21,704 bases of DNA from a virus. This document shows, one piece after another, positions 8,732 through 16,195 of the stretch; positions within the stretch are counted from its first letter, which is position 1; each line of letters starts with the position of its first letter. The DNA is taken from IMG/VR virus record IMGVR_UViG_3300030118_003100, positions 1 to 21,704 of that record; one strand, given 5' to 3'. The position numbers and the translations under genes are program-made. The notes under the pieces were generated by a model. The model saw only the letters and a list, made by a program, of their open reading frames with translations, ran no database searches and was not told where the DNA came from.

Positions 8732-11178
8732 TATCTACTTACCTCTACTACCATGCCATTAAGTTGCATATCTAACGGCGCACTTTGAGATATAGTTACT
8801 CTTGGGTCACGACTATATCCTAATAACTTAAATTCACGTTTGCCTGTAACTAGCGTTCTATCTGTAGACATATCATCAGTTACATTTCTTGTAATCAAGT
8901 CATTACTGTTTACAGAAATAGACATTGTATCCACCAAGTCTAATACAACATTTGTTAGCTTTCTAGGCATACCTGTCATCTGTACACCAAGCCTTGTACC
9001 ATAGCTATCAATAGGTAATGTTTTTAAAATAGGTGTAAATGAATAGCCAAGAAAACCTGTAGACACATTATCTTTAGCTCCACTTACGTCAATTTGTGCG
9101 CTAGCAACTGTAAACTCACCAAGATAATCGGTGCCATTTACAGCTTTTACAACAGCATCGTTAGCAAAATGAGAGCCAAGACTGCTAAATACGCCACTCG
9201 ACGCAGAAAACGTATCGCAAAAGTCCATAGGCATATCATCATCAAACTCTTCTAAAAAGAACTTTGTAGTACCACTACCATCATCCCTGGCAGATGCTAC
9301 AAACAATCTATTTTCTATAGTACATACAGAATGAAACTTACCCTGTGTATTCCAAAGTGACCAGCCCTGCTTCTTCTCACCTCTAATAGTATAAAAAATA
9401 GCAAGCGTACCATCACTATTTACAAAGTATGCATATGTTTCTGGTCTATTTGTTGCACCAGTAACTACAAGCTGTTGTGTGGGTGTTATAATTAAATGCG
9501 ATGCCAATGCAGATATACTACCCCCAGTGTAAGCATCTTCACCCTCAGTAAACAAAAACTCACGAACAGATTTGCCACTTCGATCAGTAAATAGTGTTGC
9601 ACCATCTAAAGGTATTGGTCTAGCAAAACCTGTACCAAATGGTGTTTGCCTTCTAATTACAGCACTAGTTGGTGTAATAGGCTTTGTTGTACTAGTTGGA
9701 ATATATAGTTCTGCAGTAGTAGAAAATATCTGCAAGTCACGATTACTCACAAGATGCCTGATAGTAAAAATGTCACCTACATTGGATGTAAGGTCAAGAG
9801 ACTCATTGTCTAATGCTGTTCCTATATCAAAGTTAAAATACTCTGCAGATTTTGATGCCCATATTTGATCAGGTTGTGATGGTGTTCCTGCAAACCATAA
9901 TCTATTTTCATGGAAAGTTGTTGCACTTGGATAGCCCCTAAGTGCTGAGTAGCTTTGTTCTGCCCATTCTGTAGTAGCGGCTGTTGATGCTATGCGTGGT
10001 TGACCACCACCATCAGTTGAAAGATTTGCACTTGCTCCTGCTGTAACTTCATATTTGTTTTCATCTAATACAGTAATTGTTCTTGAGCCATTTATTTGGT
10101 TTGCGTTGATGCCACCAACAGCTGCCGCCCGATCAATAGTTACACTATCACCTGTAGATAAACCATGCAGTGCGTGTGTAATTTGTATTGTTGTTGTTCC
10201 ATCAATAGTTCTTATTGCATCTACATCAAGAGTTGTTCTAATAACATCCAAGACAACAACAGCCGCTTGTGTTGTGCCACTTGTGCCAACAATAGATACT
10301 TCAGAATCACCGATGCGTAATCTTAGACCAACATATGCAGTACTAAAATATGCAGCACTTGTTGTTACTTTTGGACAATAAGTAACAGTAGAGCCATTAT
10401 CATGCGCTGAAGCAGTTGTATTAAATGCACCTCTACTACACCCAGTAAGTGTATTGGTTGATTTACCTGTATAAGTAATTACCTCAGAACCAACAAGTAT
10501 TCTGCCAGATGATGGGAAACTGCTTGCATCAGTAATGTCTATTTCTGTTTCAGAAGAGTCAATAGCCTCTGCCGCAGTTGTTGTATATGACTGCGTATCT
10601 GTTGGTGTAATTGTTACGCCTGGGCTTTGAAACGAGAAAAAAGGCATATGAGTTAAATCACCTGCTGGTGACTCATCAAATGCATATGTTTCTACTTGAA
10701 ATGTGGTTAAAGATGTTCTTACTATCTTGCGTATAGCAAAAGATGGATGCGTAATAAAAAACACATCACCTTTTTGCACATATGTAAAAGACTCAAGATA
10801 GGTAACATCCCAAGGTACAGCAACACTATTGACATCGGTTGTCACAGCTTGAATGTGAGATACAGCACCTGTGGTTGCATTAATCTGAAATATATCTAAC
10901 TTGTTATCACTAAATGCAAAGATATACTTTTCATCATCACTAAATACAAAAGGCTCAAGCCTTACCTGCATACGCTTAGTTGCATCATAGGAAGGCGCAG
11001 AAAAATTATATAGACGCTTTGTGCCAGGGCGTTTTACTACAGCTCCTTCTGCACGAATATATAGATTTCTAATCTGCTCTGCTGCAGCAGTGTATACATT
11101 AGTATCAACACGGCTTGTTAAAGAATTGCTTAATTCACCAAACTCAAAGCTGGACAAAGGTATGCGTACTCTTGCCAT
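8731..11178 (-). CDS. Tail tubular protein B (tail nozzle), gp12-like with inserted domains
   Basis: An 815-aa tail nozzle protein; T7 gp12 has 794 aa. The N-terminus is typical of the family: FEFGELSNSLTSRVDTNVYT, then IRNLYIRAEGAVVKRPGTK. Later family-like blocks include ALRGYPSATTFHENRLWFAG (about 411-430), DQIWASKSAEYFNFD and RQTPFGTGFARPIPLDGATLF. Two segments look inserted: residues about 200-268, with FPSSGRILVGSEVITYTG and GCSRGAFNTTASAH, and residues about 328-392, with ITHALHGLSTGDSVTI and GGINANQINGSRTITV. The second resembles the module often auto-labelled E1 FCCH-like in phage tail proteins. The ATG shares a base with the tail-tube-A stop (TGATG) and has a strong SD at 11182-11189. 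It acts in the tail, joining tail tube A to the tip and to the fibers. Confidence 0.92.
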   Translation of the reverse strand: MARVRIPLSSFEFGELSNSLTSRVDTNVYTAAAEQIRNLYIRAEGAVVKRPGTKRLYNFSAPSYDATKRMQVRLEPFVFSDDEKYIFAFSDNKLDIFQINATTGAVSHIQAVTTDVNSVAVPWDVTYLESFTYVQKGDVFFITHPSFAIRKIVRTSLTTFQVETYAFDESPAGDLTHMPFFSFQSPGVTITPTDTQSYTTTAAEAIDSSETEIDITDASSFPSSGRILVGSEVITYTGKSTNTLTGCSRGAFNTTASAHDNGSTVTYCPKVTTSAAYFSTAYVGLRLRIGDSEVSIVGTSGTTQAAVVVLDVIRTTLDVDAIRTIDGTTTIQITHALHGLSTGDSVTIDRAAAVGGINANQINGSRTITVLDENKYEVTAGASANLSTDGGGQPRIASTAATTEWAEQSYSALRGYPSATTFHENRLWFAGTPSQPDQIWASKSAEYFNFDIGTALDNESLDLTSNVGDIFTIRHLVSNRDLQIFSTTAELYIPTSTTKPITPTSAVIRRQTPFGTGFARPIPLDGATLFTDRSGKSVREFLFTEGEDAYTGGSISALASHLIITPTQQLVVTGATNRPETYAYFVNSDGTLAIFYTIRGEKKQGWSLWNTQGKFHSVCTIENRLFVASARDDGSGTTKFFLEEFDDDMPMDFCDTFSASSGVFSSLGSHFANDAVVKAVNGTDYLGEFTVASAQIDVSGAKDNVSTGFLGYSFTPILKTLPIDSYGTRLGVQMTGMPRKLTNVVLDLVDTMSISVNSNDLITRNVTDDMSTDRTLVTGKREFKLLGYSRDPRVTISQSAPLDMQLNGMVVEVSR

Positions 11179-11765
11179 CAGCTTCTCCTATCAGTGATAA
11201 ACCTTGATGTAGCTATTTTGCGTGTAGTGCTTATCTGGCTATCAAGCGTTCTAGCTTTAGCCATAAACCTATCGCTTACTACAAGCATCTGTTGTGATAG
11301 TTCTGGGTCACGAGCAATGCTGCCAGCAAATACTGAAGCTAGCATATACTCTACAGCTAAAGTAAAATAGGAGGGCCAATCGACTTCGTTGGCTCTAAAT
11401 GTATAGTCAGCCACCACACTATCTGCAACTGTCCTATTACTAAATACTTTGTCACCATATTGTGTATAGTCTACTAAATTATCATTAACTGTTAATGCGT
11501 GAAGCATAAGCAGGTCACTTGGTAGTTGGTGTGCAATATCAAATCTACCTGTAGGTGCATCAGTTAATGCATTTAAAATTGCTTGATTAGTTGAAAATCG
11601 CCAACGTGTGCTTGTTAAGCACGCCCTGGCAACATCTTCATAAAGATTAGAGGCAACAGTAGCTTCTGTTGTTGTCTCGGAAAAAGACGTTATCGGGTCT
11701 GCTCCTATAAGGATCAAAGCCCGACTAGCTACATCTATCGCACTATTACTTGCCTCTGAGGTCAT
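11178..11765 (-). CDS. Tail tubular protein A, gp11-like
   Basis: A 195-aa protein, nearly the same length as T7 gp11 (196 aa), directly upstream of tail tube B as in T7. Family-like features are the N-terminal helix ASRALILIGADPITSF, the block ASNLYEDVARACLTSTRWRF (about 39-58), LPSDLLMLHAL, and a helical C-terminus with LAVEYMLASVFAGSIARDP. It forms the ring between the portal and the nozzle. No good SD is seen in the 12 nt before the ATG at 11765; the start lies 11 nt after a stable hairpin (11777-11806), so translation or transcription into it may be modulated. Identification is confident from length, order and motifs. Confidence 0.88.
   Translation of the reverse strand: MTSEASNSAIDVASRALILIGADPITSFSETTTEATVASNLYEDVARACLTSTRWRFSTNQAILNALTDAPTGRFDIAHQLPSDLLMLHALTVNDNLVDYTQYGDKVFSNRTVADSVVADYTFRANEVDWPSYFTLAVEYMLASVFAGSIARDPELSQQMLVVSDRFMAKARTLDSQISTTRKIATSRFITDRRS
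11182..11189 (-). promoter_or_regulatory. Strong ribosome binding site of tail tubular protein B
   Basis: AGGAGAAG on the minus strand lies inside the last codons of tail tube A, 3 nt before the ATG at 11178 when the whole motif is counted (7 nt from the AGGA core). It supports the one-base overlapping start. Confidence 0.7.
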
Positions 11766-11776
11766 AAGTAAGAAAT

Positions 11777-11806
11777 GGAGGCAGGTGAAGGGAGTCCCCT
11801 GCCTCC
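11777..11806 (-). terminator. Hairpin between head and tail genes (terminator or attenuator)
   Basis: A perfect 9-bp GC-rich inverted repeat: GGAGGCAGG (11806-11798 read on the minus strand) pairs with CCTGCCTCC (11785-11777), around a 12-nt loop that could pair further (GGGAC with a CCC stretch). It is followed by ATTTCTTACTT, a pyrimidine-rich but imperfect U-tract, then the ATG at 11765. It lies 8 nt after the stop of the small capsid-associated gene. T7 has its late terminator in the equivalent place after gene 10. Both arms also contain, or mask, SD-like GGAGG, so a role in translation control is possible. Confidence 0.6.
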
Positions 11807-11813
11807 AAACCCT

Positions 11814-12083
11814 CTAGTCAGAGTCTGTTGCTGTAACAGTTAATCCATCAACAACATCAACAGCCGACGCTGACTGTGCATTTGCATATGTCAGTGTAAC
11901 GGCAGGTGTGCCACCAGTAGAGGTGACAGCAATGATGACATCGTTCAGATTGAACATACCAGCAGAGTCATTAAAATAACCTGCAGTATTTACAGTAGCA
12001 ATCGTATCAGTTGTGGTGTAATGCCAAAGGTTTACACCAGAGCCACCTGATAAACGAGTAAGATTTGCTGCATCATACGCCAT
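11814..12083 (-). CDS. Small capsid-associated protein (putative decoration protein)
   Basis: An 89-aa acidic, Thr/Ala/Gly-rich protein without Cys, beginning MAYDAANLTRLSGGSGVNLW and ending in repeated beta-type segments (TLTYANAQSASAVDVVDGLT). It follows the major capsid gene after 11 nt and has the best SD of the window (AGGAGGT at 12090-12096, overlapping the capsid stop), so it is probably made in large amounts together with capsid protein. The YDAANLTRLSGG start resembles small proteins found next to capsid genes in marine phages. A head decoration or stabilising role is inferred from location and likely expression; no experimental family name is recognised. Confidence 0.65.
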   Translation of the reverse strand: MAYDAANLTRLSGGSGVNLWHYTTTDTIATVNTAGYFNDSAGMFNLNDVIIAVTSTGGTPAVTLTYANAQSASAVDVVDGLTVTATDSD

Positions 12084-12089
12084 GTTCAG

Positions 12090-12096
12090 ACCTCCT
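12090..12096 (-). promoter_or_regulatory. Consensus Shine-Dalgarno overlapping the capsid stop codon
   Basis: AGGAGGT on the minus strand lies 6 nt before the ATG at 12083 and shares two bases with the capsid TAG stop at 12097-12095. Such a perfect anti-16S match points to high translation of the 89-aa protein. Confidence 0.8.
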
Positions 12097-12910
12097 ATGA
12101 GTTGTTGTCAAGAACTTCGTAGATACCGTTATCGTCGATAACTACTGCGCCCATTGACATCATTGAAGTTGCGAGGTGACTTGCTTTTTCTGCAACATAG
12201 TTAAGTTCGGTAGTGACATCAGCACCAACGCCCAAACCTATTGCAGTGTTATGGTAAGCAATATTTTTACCTGCTGTGATTGCAGATGTTGAGAATATCT
12301 TGAATCCAAGAAACTCTTTCATCGTCATTCCACCAGCATATGGTAGATTTTGCTCACCTACAAAGTCTGAACTTGCAAACTCTGTAATTAAGAACAAGTC
12401 GGCATATCCTTTCGGATTCATTGCGAGATAACGCTGTCCATCCTCTGGAATGTTTGCAGAACCAAATGTCTCAAAGAGAGCAAGGATGTCTGCTTTTTCC
12501 AAAGCACTTGAGGTATCATGGATTTGTGTGCTGTTTGCACCTGCATCCATTGCTGTAACCAACAAATCATCAGTCTTACGACCAAGAGCAGCGGCGGCGG
12601 ATGTTGCCACAGCTTGACGCTCATCAATGTTAGTTTTCATTTCATCGAGCTTATCGATGTATTCAGCCGCATAGAAATCAGAAAGTGTGGCTTCTGCGGT
12701 TGTGTGCGCCAGTTCCATCGGAGTGATAGAGCCGTTGCGTGCCTTTGTTGAAGCAGTGCCAGTACCGATTTTTTGGAAGCGAACAACACTTCCTTGCACA
12801 TTGCTGACTGTGCGAACAGTATTCCGTAGCTTGGAACCCATACGCTGATAAGCCATGTGAACTTCGGATTCGAACTGCTTAATAAAGGCGGTATCAATAG
12901 AATTAGCCAT
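12095..12910 (-). CDS. Major capsid protein
   Basis: A 271-aa protein, compact for an HK97-fold capsid protein (T7 gp10A has 345 aa). It starts MANSIDTAFIKQFESEVHMAYQ and contains VVRFQKIGTGTASTKARNG and MELAHTTAEATLSDFYAAEYIDKLDEMK, as seen in capsid proteins of marine podovirus-type phages. The middle is helical (ATSAAAALGRKTDDLLVTAMD, about 102-122), followed by YLAMNPKGYADLF and MKEFLGFKIFSTSAI, an HK97-type ending. It has no scaffold fusion or protease site, which agrees with a separate scaffold gene at 13510-14253. The SD AGGAC lies about 8 nt upstream of the ATG. The start lies behind the largest intergenic gap (79 nt), which leaves room for separate control. Position, size and motifs make this the capsid gene. 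Confidence 0.88.
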   Translation of the reverse strand: MANSIDTAFIKQFESEVHMAYQRMGSKLRNTVRTVSNVQGSVVRFQKIGTGTASTKARNGSITPMELAHTTAEATLSDFYAAEYIDKLDEMKTNIDERQAVATSAAAALGRKTDDLLVTAMDAGANSTQIHDTSSALEKADILALFETFGSANIPEDGQRYLAMNPKGYADLFLITEFASSDFVGEQNLPYAGGMTMKEFLGFKIFSTSAITAGKNIAYHNTAIGLGVGADVTTELNYVAEKASHLATSMMSMGAVVIDDNGIYEVLDNNS

Positions 12911-12989
12911 TATAAAAGTCCTATTAAAAAAGTTTCACCAATGAGCAGTTATCCGTCCTCTAGCATCACTCAGTTATCCAATCGGGCTG
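12911..12989. other. Longest intergenic gap, before the capsid gene, with a direct repeat
   Basis: In this otherwise gene-packed region 79 nt separate the gp13-like stop from the capsid ATG. It holds two perfect copies of CAGTTATCC (12946-12954 and 12971-12979, plus-strand reading), 25 nt apart start to start, and a run of six T on the minus strand shortly before the SD AGGAC. No convincing sigma-70 promoter or GC-rich stem was found. A phage-specific promoter, RNA processing site or translation enhancer for capsid expression is possible but unproved. Confidence 0.4.
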
Positions 12990-13526
12990 TCAGCTAATTT
13001 CGGGCTTCTCAACTCCAGATATAACATGATAAAACTTTTTTTGACAATATATAAAATTAACCATTTCATGCCCATTGGTAATATGTGGCTCTAAAGAAAA
13101 CAAACAACCAAGCGTTGTAAGCCATTGCAATGTTCTCTGATTAGCCAAAGGCACTTCGTTAGTCACAAAGTCATAAAGTTCTGAATAGTATTTAATAAGA
13201 AACTTTGTAGTTTTATAAAAACTAATTTTATTATTTGCTATCTCATCAGTGCCAAGCAGCCATGCAATACCTGCATCTGCCCACTCTATTGAACCTTCTG
13301 GCGTAGGTGCATGACCTGTTAATGCAATAGGCACACCCCCTACAACGAGCGCAAAGTTCTCACCGCTTTGATCAAGAACAGCCTCATGGCAAGCGCGCCA
13401 GGGCGTATAGCCCTGTATTCTGCACTCTGTTACATCACTGCTGCGTAAGTTTTCAAAGATAAGAGAAGCGTGATTTGTTGTAGCACGCTCTATAGATATT
13501 GTTCCTATCTTACTGGGAATCACCAT
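12990..13526 (-). CDS. T7 gp13-like protein with GNAT-type fold (DUF2833-like)
   Basis: A 178-aa protein whose pattern follows T7 gp13 (138 aa) and related GNAT-fold phage proteins: an N-terminal HASLIFENLRSSDVTEC segment, the strand FALVVGGVPIALTGH, then an aromatic strand with WADAGIAWLLGT, the helix FLIKYYSELYDFVTNEV, and a C-terminal RTLQWLTTLGCLFSLEP. The last block corresponds to the HIRFLKTIGAVFHEE segment that I recall in T7 gp13. The acetyl-CoA loop (Q/RxxGxG/A) is not evident, so acetyltransferase activity is doubtful. In T7 gp13 is needed for virion morphogenesis and follows tail tube B; here it lies between scaffold and capsid. It overlaps the scaffold stop by 17 nt; an SD-like GAGGG lies unusually far (about 16 nt) upstream, so coupling to scaffold translation is likely. 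Confidence 0.7.
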   Translation of the reverse strand: MVIPSKIGTISIERATTNHASLIFENLRSSDVTECRIQGYTPWRACHEAVLDQSGENFALVVGGVPIALTGHAPTPEGSIEWADAGIAWLLGTDEIANNKISFYKTTKFLIKYYSELYDFVTNEVPLANQRTLQWLTTLGCLFSLEPHITNGHEMVNFIYCQKKFYHVISGVEKPEIS

Positions 13527-14253
13527 AGATACGCTTATAACCCTCTTGTACTTGTTTTACATAGTTAGGGTCACGACTACCTGATTTCCAATATCTTTCA
13601 TCGCGCATCATTTCTTCAAGTTCAGTCTGTGTAACTGCGCTTGGTGATGATGCTTGGTCACTCATTTGAGTAGAACTTAATGCTTGCATAATATGCTCTA
13701 GTGCCATTATGCCCTCGGCTGATTCACCCAGGCGCATGATTGACTCTTCGTACTCTGGAGGAAAAAACTTCTGTGACCAAAGACTAACAGCTTCAATACG
13801 AGCATTTGCATTGTCACCAAGCTTTGCTGTTTCTGCAGGTATATCAGGTTGATTTGCACTTATGGCTTGCTGCCATACTTCTAGTCCTGCGGTAAACTCT
13901 TCTTGGTTAAAGCCATTTTCATAGCAATGATTTGACCACCAATCCAATAGTTCATTATCTACAACAAAGTCATCTGGTATTTCTTCTGGCATTTGATATT
14001 CGCCAGCACTAGCAGGACGCTCTGAATATGCCTGTTCTTCTAGTTCTTTAATTATGTTTTCTCTTAGCTCTGCTTCACCTTTACTTAGCTTTGCCTCTAG
14101 TGAACCATAAGACTCAGCTAATGCTTCTGGTGTTTCAAACTTTTCTGGAAGCCACGCTGGACGTTCTACAGTCTCAGCTTGTACTTCTGGTGTTTCTACA
14201 GATTCTGATGCGATTGCATCACTCACTGTCATTGGTGCTTCTGTTTCCGACAT
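13510..14253 (-). CDS. Capsid scaffold (assembly) protein
   Basis: A 247-aa strongly acidic, Glu/Ala-rich helical protein upstream of the capsid gene. Its N-terminus is low complexity (MSETEAPMTVSDAIASESVE), followed by RPAWLPEKFETPEALAESYG and LEAKLSKGEAELREN, which is the usual scaffold motif in marine podovirus-type phages. The C-terminal end (EEMMRDERYWKSGSRDPNYV) contains the small basic helix with which scaffolds usually bind capsid protein. It would act inside the procapsid and be removed during packaging. The ATG at 14253 has an SD (GGAGAAAG) about 7 nt upstream, and its first 35 nt overlap the Bbp19-like gene. No protease motif is present. Confidence 0.82.
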   Translation of the reverse strand: MSETEAPMTVSDAIASESVETPEVQAETVERPAWLPEKFETPEALAESYGSLEAKLSKGEAELRENIIKELEEQAYSERPASAGEYQMPEEIPDDFVVDNELLDWWSNHCYENGFNQEEFTAGLEVWQQAISANQPDIPAETAKLGDNANARIEAVSLWSQKFFPPEYEESIMRLGESAEGIMALEHIMQALSSTQMSDQASSPSAVTQTELEEMMRDERYWKSGSRDPNYVKQVQEGYKRIYGDSQ

Positions 14254-14500
14254 CTTTTGCTTTCTCCGATTGTTTCATGCGTCGCTCTATAAGGCCAACA
14301 AGATAGCGTTGCCCTTCTAAATGACGCAATTCGTCTGCGCTTATATTGGGACCTGATACAGCCTCAATGGTTATTGAACGTAAATATTGTAAGACAGCTT
14401 CACCAGTTGGTGATCTAAACAGGCTTTCTATATTGCGTGATATAATTAAGTCGTCTGCTTTTGTGCGTGTAAAGCCATCAAGAGAGAGGTGTCGTGCCAT
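14219..14500 (-). CDS. Bbp19-like small phage protein
   Basis: A 93-aa protein with the layout of the Bbp19-like phage domain: IESLFRSPTGEAVLQYLRSI (about 24-43), a short variable segment, then ADELRHLEGQRYLVGLIERR (about 55-74). Members are found next to portal and scaffold genes in many podovirus-type phages; their function is not established. The gene overlaps the portal end by 23 nt and the scaffold start by 35 nt, and no good SD is seen, so it is probably translated by coupling. The family match is from memory of the motif (E-G-Q-R in the second helix). Confidence 0.68.
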   Translation of the reverse strand: MARHLSLDGFTRTKADDLIISRNIESLFRSPTGEAVLQYLRSITIEAVSGPNISADELRHLEGQRYLVGLIERRMKQSEKAKDVGNRSTNDSE

Positions 14501-16022
14501 CTGCTATTGCTTGCCCTTCTGGTGATTGCTGTAGCATTTGCGCCATTTCTATTACTGCCTGACGCTCTGCCATGTCCCTTACCAAATGATCGGGTACACC
14601 AAACTTCTTAGCTAAATACAATGCTGTCTCTTCTGAAGATACCAGCAAGTTCATTAACTGAGGTCCGAACATTCCATTCACCATTTCTAAGAAACGGCTT
14701 ACTGCCATTATATCCTGATTTGCCTGTGCTTGTGCAAGTGGAGATATGCTTTTTATTTTTATTTCTCTACCATTAACTGTAGGCAGTTCAATGCGTCCTT
14801 GCTTGCGCAGTATATATACTACACGTTGTAATATTGGTTGCACCATTTCTGCTTGCAATCTACCAAAGGCTGCACCGATACGTCTGCTTAAATCAGCCAT
14901 ACGCTCTGCAACTTCTGTTGCTGATGCTGGTGTACGATTAGGGTCGCCAAGCATATCATTATATAGCGCACGTTTAATATTATTACGCATGTCATTTAGA
15001 ATAAGATTTGCAACATTGAAGTCACCTGCCGCACGGATTGGTTGTAGTCCTGCGCTGCCTGGCGCTTTTGGAATGACTGTGCCAGGCATGAGATTGATTG
15101 TGTCAACATTGATAATACCATCATCATCCATCTGATAAATACCAGACACAGACATCTGTGCATTTTCAAGAATTAGTTCGATAGTAAGATTAGTTGTTTT
15201 GATTGCGCTCAGTGCATTAACAAGTGGACCACGCCCATATGTTTCACCTGCTGCCTTAGACCAGCGAAAGCATACAAATGGATTAGAGCCAACGCCCTCA
15301 TAGTTTTCCATAAACAGCATTTTCTGACGATCAATATCAATCACAAAGAAGCCATATTTTTCTACATTTGGCTTATCATAAATACGACAAACAACTTCCA
15401 ATATCTTTGTCTTGGCATCTGGATTATTCTTCATCATGTTAATCATCTCAGGCGCAAGTTCTGCTTTTGGATATATAATAGTTATATCCGAACAGCGAAC
15501 TTCACGCTGACGATACACATGGTCAATCTTATCATCGGGACCACTTTCAAGAACAAGTTGTGGCAAAGGTATTGCATTAAATCTAACAGGATTGATTGCA
15601 TCACCCTCTTCAACAATTAGACAAGCTGTGCCTACAGCTAAATCAAGAAATGACTCATGCACTTCCTGACTAAAGTTTGAGTTCTGCAATATCTCAAAGA
15701 TATATTCTGTTACTTTGTCGAGTTCGTTATTAACTTCGTCAGCATCTTCTTCAGCCATTTCTGACCCTGCGATAAAATCTGCCCAACGCGCAAAATTAGG
15801 GACAAGCCCAGATTGTAAACGCGACGCAAACTCTTGGACACCAACGACTGCAGTTTCGTCAAATATTTTGTCATCTCTTCTTTGCCCCTTTGTTTCATAG
15901 TGAAACCCTGCTCTTTGAGGCAGGGCATAGTCATAGCACTCTTCATAAAGTTCTTCGAATTGCATACGCTCTGCTTTTGCTTTGCGATACTTTTCAAGAT
16001 AATATTTAGCCGTATCTTTCAT
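14478..16022 (-). CDS. Portal protein (head-to-tail connector)
   Basis: A 514-aa portal; T7 gp8 has 536 aa. The sequence follows the Head-tail_con family: N-terminal helix YYLEKYRKAKAERMQFEELY with the conserved YALPQR (about 32-37), FDETAVVGVQEFASRLQSGL, QEVHESFLDLAVGTACLIVE, FVCFRWSKAAGETYGRGP, a long helix IKTTNLTIELILENAQMS, and DPNRTPASATEVAERMADLS (about 385-404), as in other members. Twelve copies form the channel for DNA entry and exit. The ATG overlaps the previous stop as ATGA (16022-16019). The C-terminus is Gln-rich and overlaps the Bbp19-like gene. This is among the safest assignments in the window. Confidence 0.95.
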   Translation of the reverse strand: MKDTAKYYLEKYRKAKAERMQFEELYEECYDYALPQRAGFHYETKGQRRDDKIFDETAVVGVQEFASRLQSGLVPNFARWADFIAGSEMAEEDADEVNNELDKVTEYIFEILQNSNFSQEVHESFLDLAVGTACLIVEEGDAINPVRFNAIPLPQLVLESGPDDKIDHVYRQREVRCSDITIIYPKAELAPEMINMMKNNPDAKTKILEVVCRIYDKPNVEKYGFFVIDIDRQKMLFMENYEGVGSNPFVCFRWSKAAGETYGRGPLVNALSAIKTTNLTIELILENAQMSVSGIYQMDDDGIINVDTINLMPGTVIPKAPGSAGLQPIRAAGDFNVANLILNDMRNNIKRALYNDMLGDPNRTPASATEVAERMADLSRRIGAAFGRLQAEMVQPILQRVVYILRKQGRIELPTVNGREIKIKSISPLAQAQANQDIMAVSRFLEMVNGMFGPQLMNLLVSSEETALYLAKKFGVPDHLVRDMAERQAVIEMAQMLQQSPEGQAIADGTTPLS

Positions 16023-16195
16023 TTCATTTTCCTTATTTTTCTTTGAACTGCTTTTGGTAATTCTGAAAAATGAAAAAGTTTTTTACTCTTGCTTGTATGT
16101 TTTGAACCAGAATGAACATCGCCATTAGGCATTTTATGCGTACCACCAGAATACTTTGTACCATCTTTTAAATAATGACTTACTGATTTAGCCAT
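16019..16195 (-). CDS. Small basic KDGTKYSGGTHKMPNG-type phage protein
   Basis: A 58-aa, His/Lys/Ser-rich protein: it begins MAKSVSHYLKDGTKYSGGTH and continues with KMPNGDVHSGSKHT and a basic end (VQRKIRKMK). Its ATG lies 8 nt inside the previous gene and its stop forms an ATGA overlap with the portal start. The same short motif (LKDG-x-x-Y-x-G-x-x-H-K-MPNG-x-x-x-SG-x-x-H) is familiar to me from small proteins encoded next to portal genes in marine podovirus-type phages. Function unknown; the regular His and Lys could bind metal or nucleic acid. The conserved motif and tight overlaps at both ends support it as a true gene. Confidence 0.75.
   Translation of the reverse strand: MAKSVSHYLKDGTKYSGGTHKMPNGDVHSGSKHTSKSKKLFHFSELPKAVQRKIRKMK

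Noticed and set aside
9572-10381. Plus-strand open frames opposite tail tubular protein B
   Set aside because: Antisense of a well-supported gene; composition is Val/Ser/Thr-rich and mirrors the beta-rich coding strand.
12889-12920. TATAAT-like sequence immediately before the capsid ATG as a promoter
   Set aside because: It overlaps the start codon, so transcription from it would begin inside the gene, and the nearest -35-like TTGGTG is 21 nt away.
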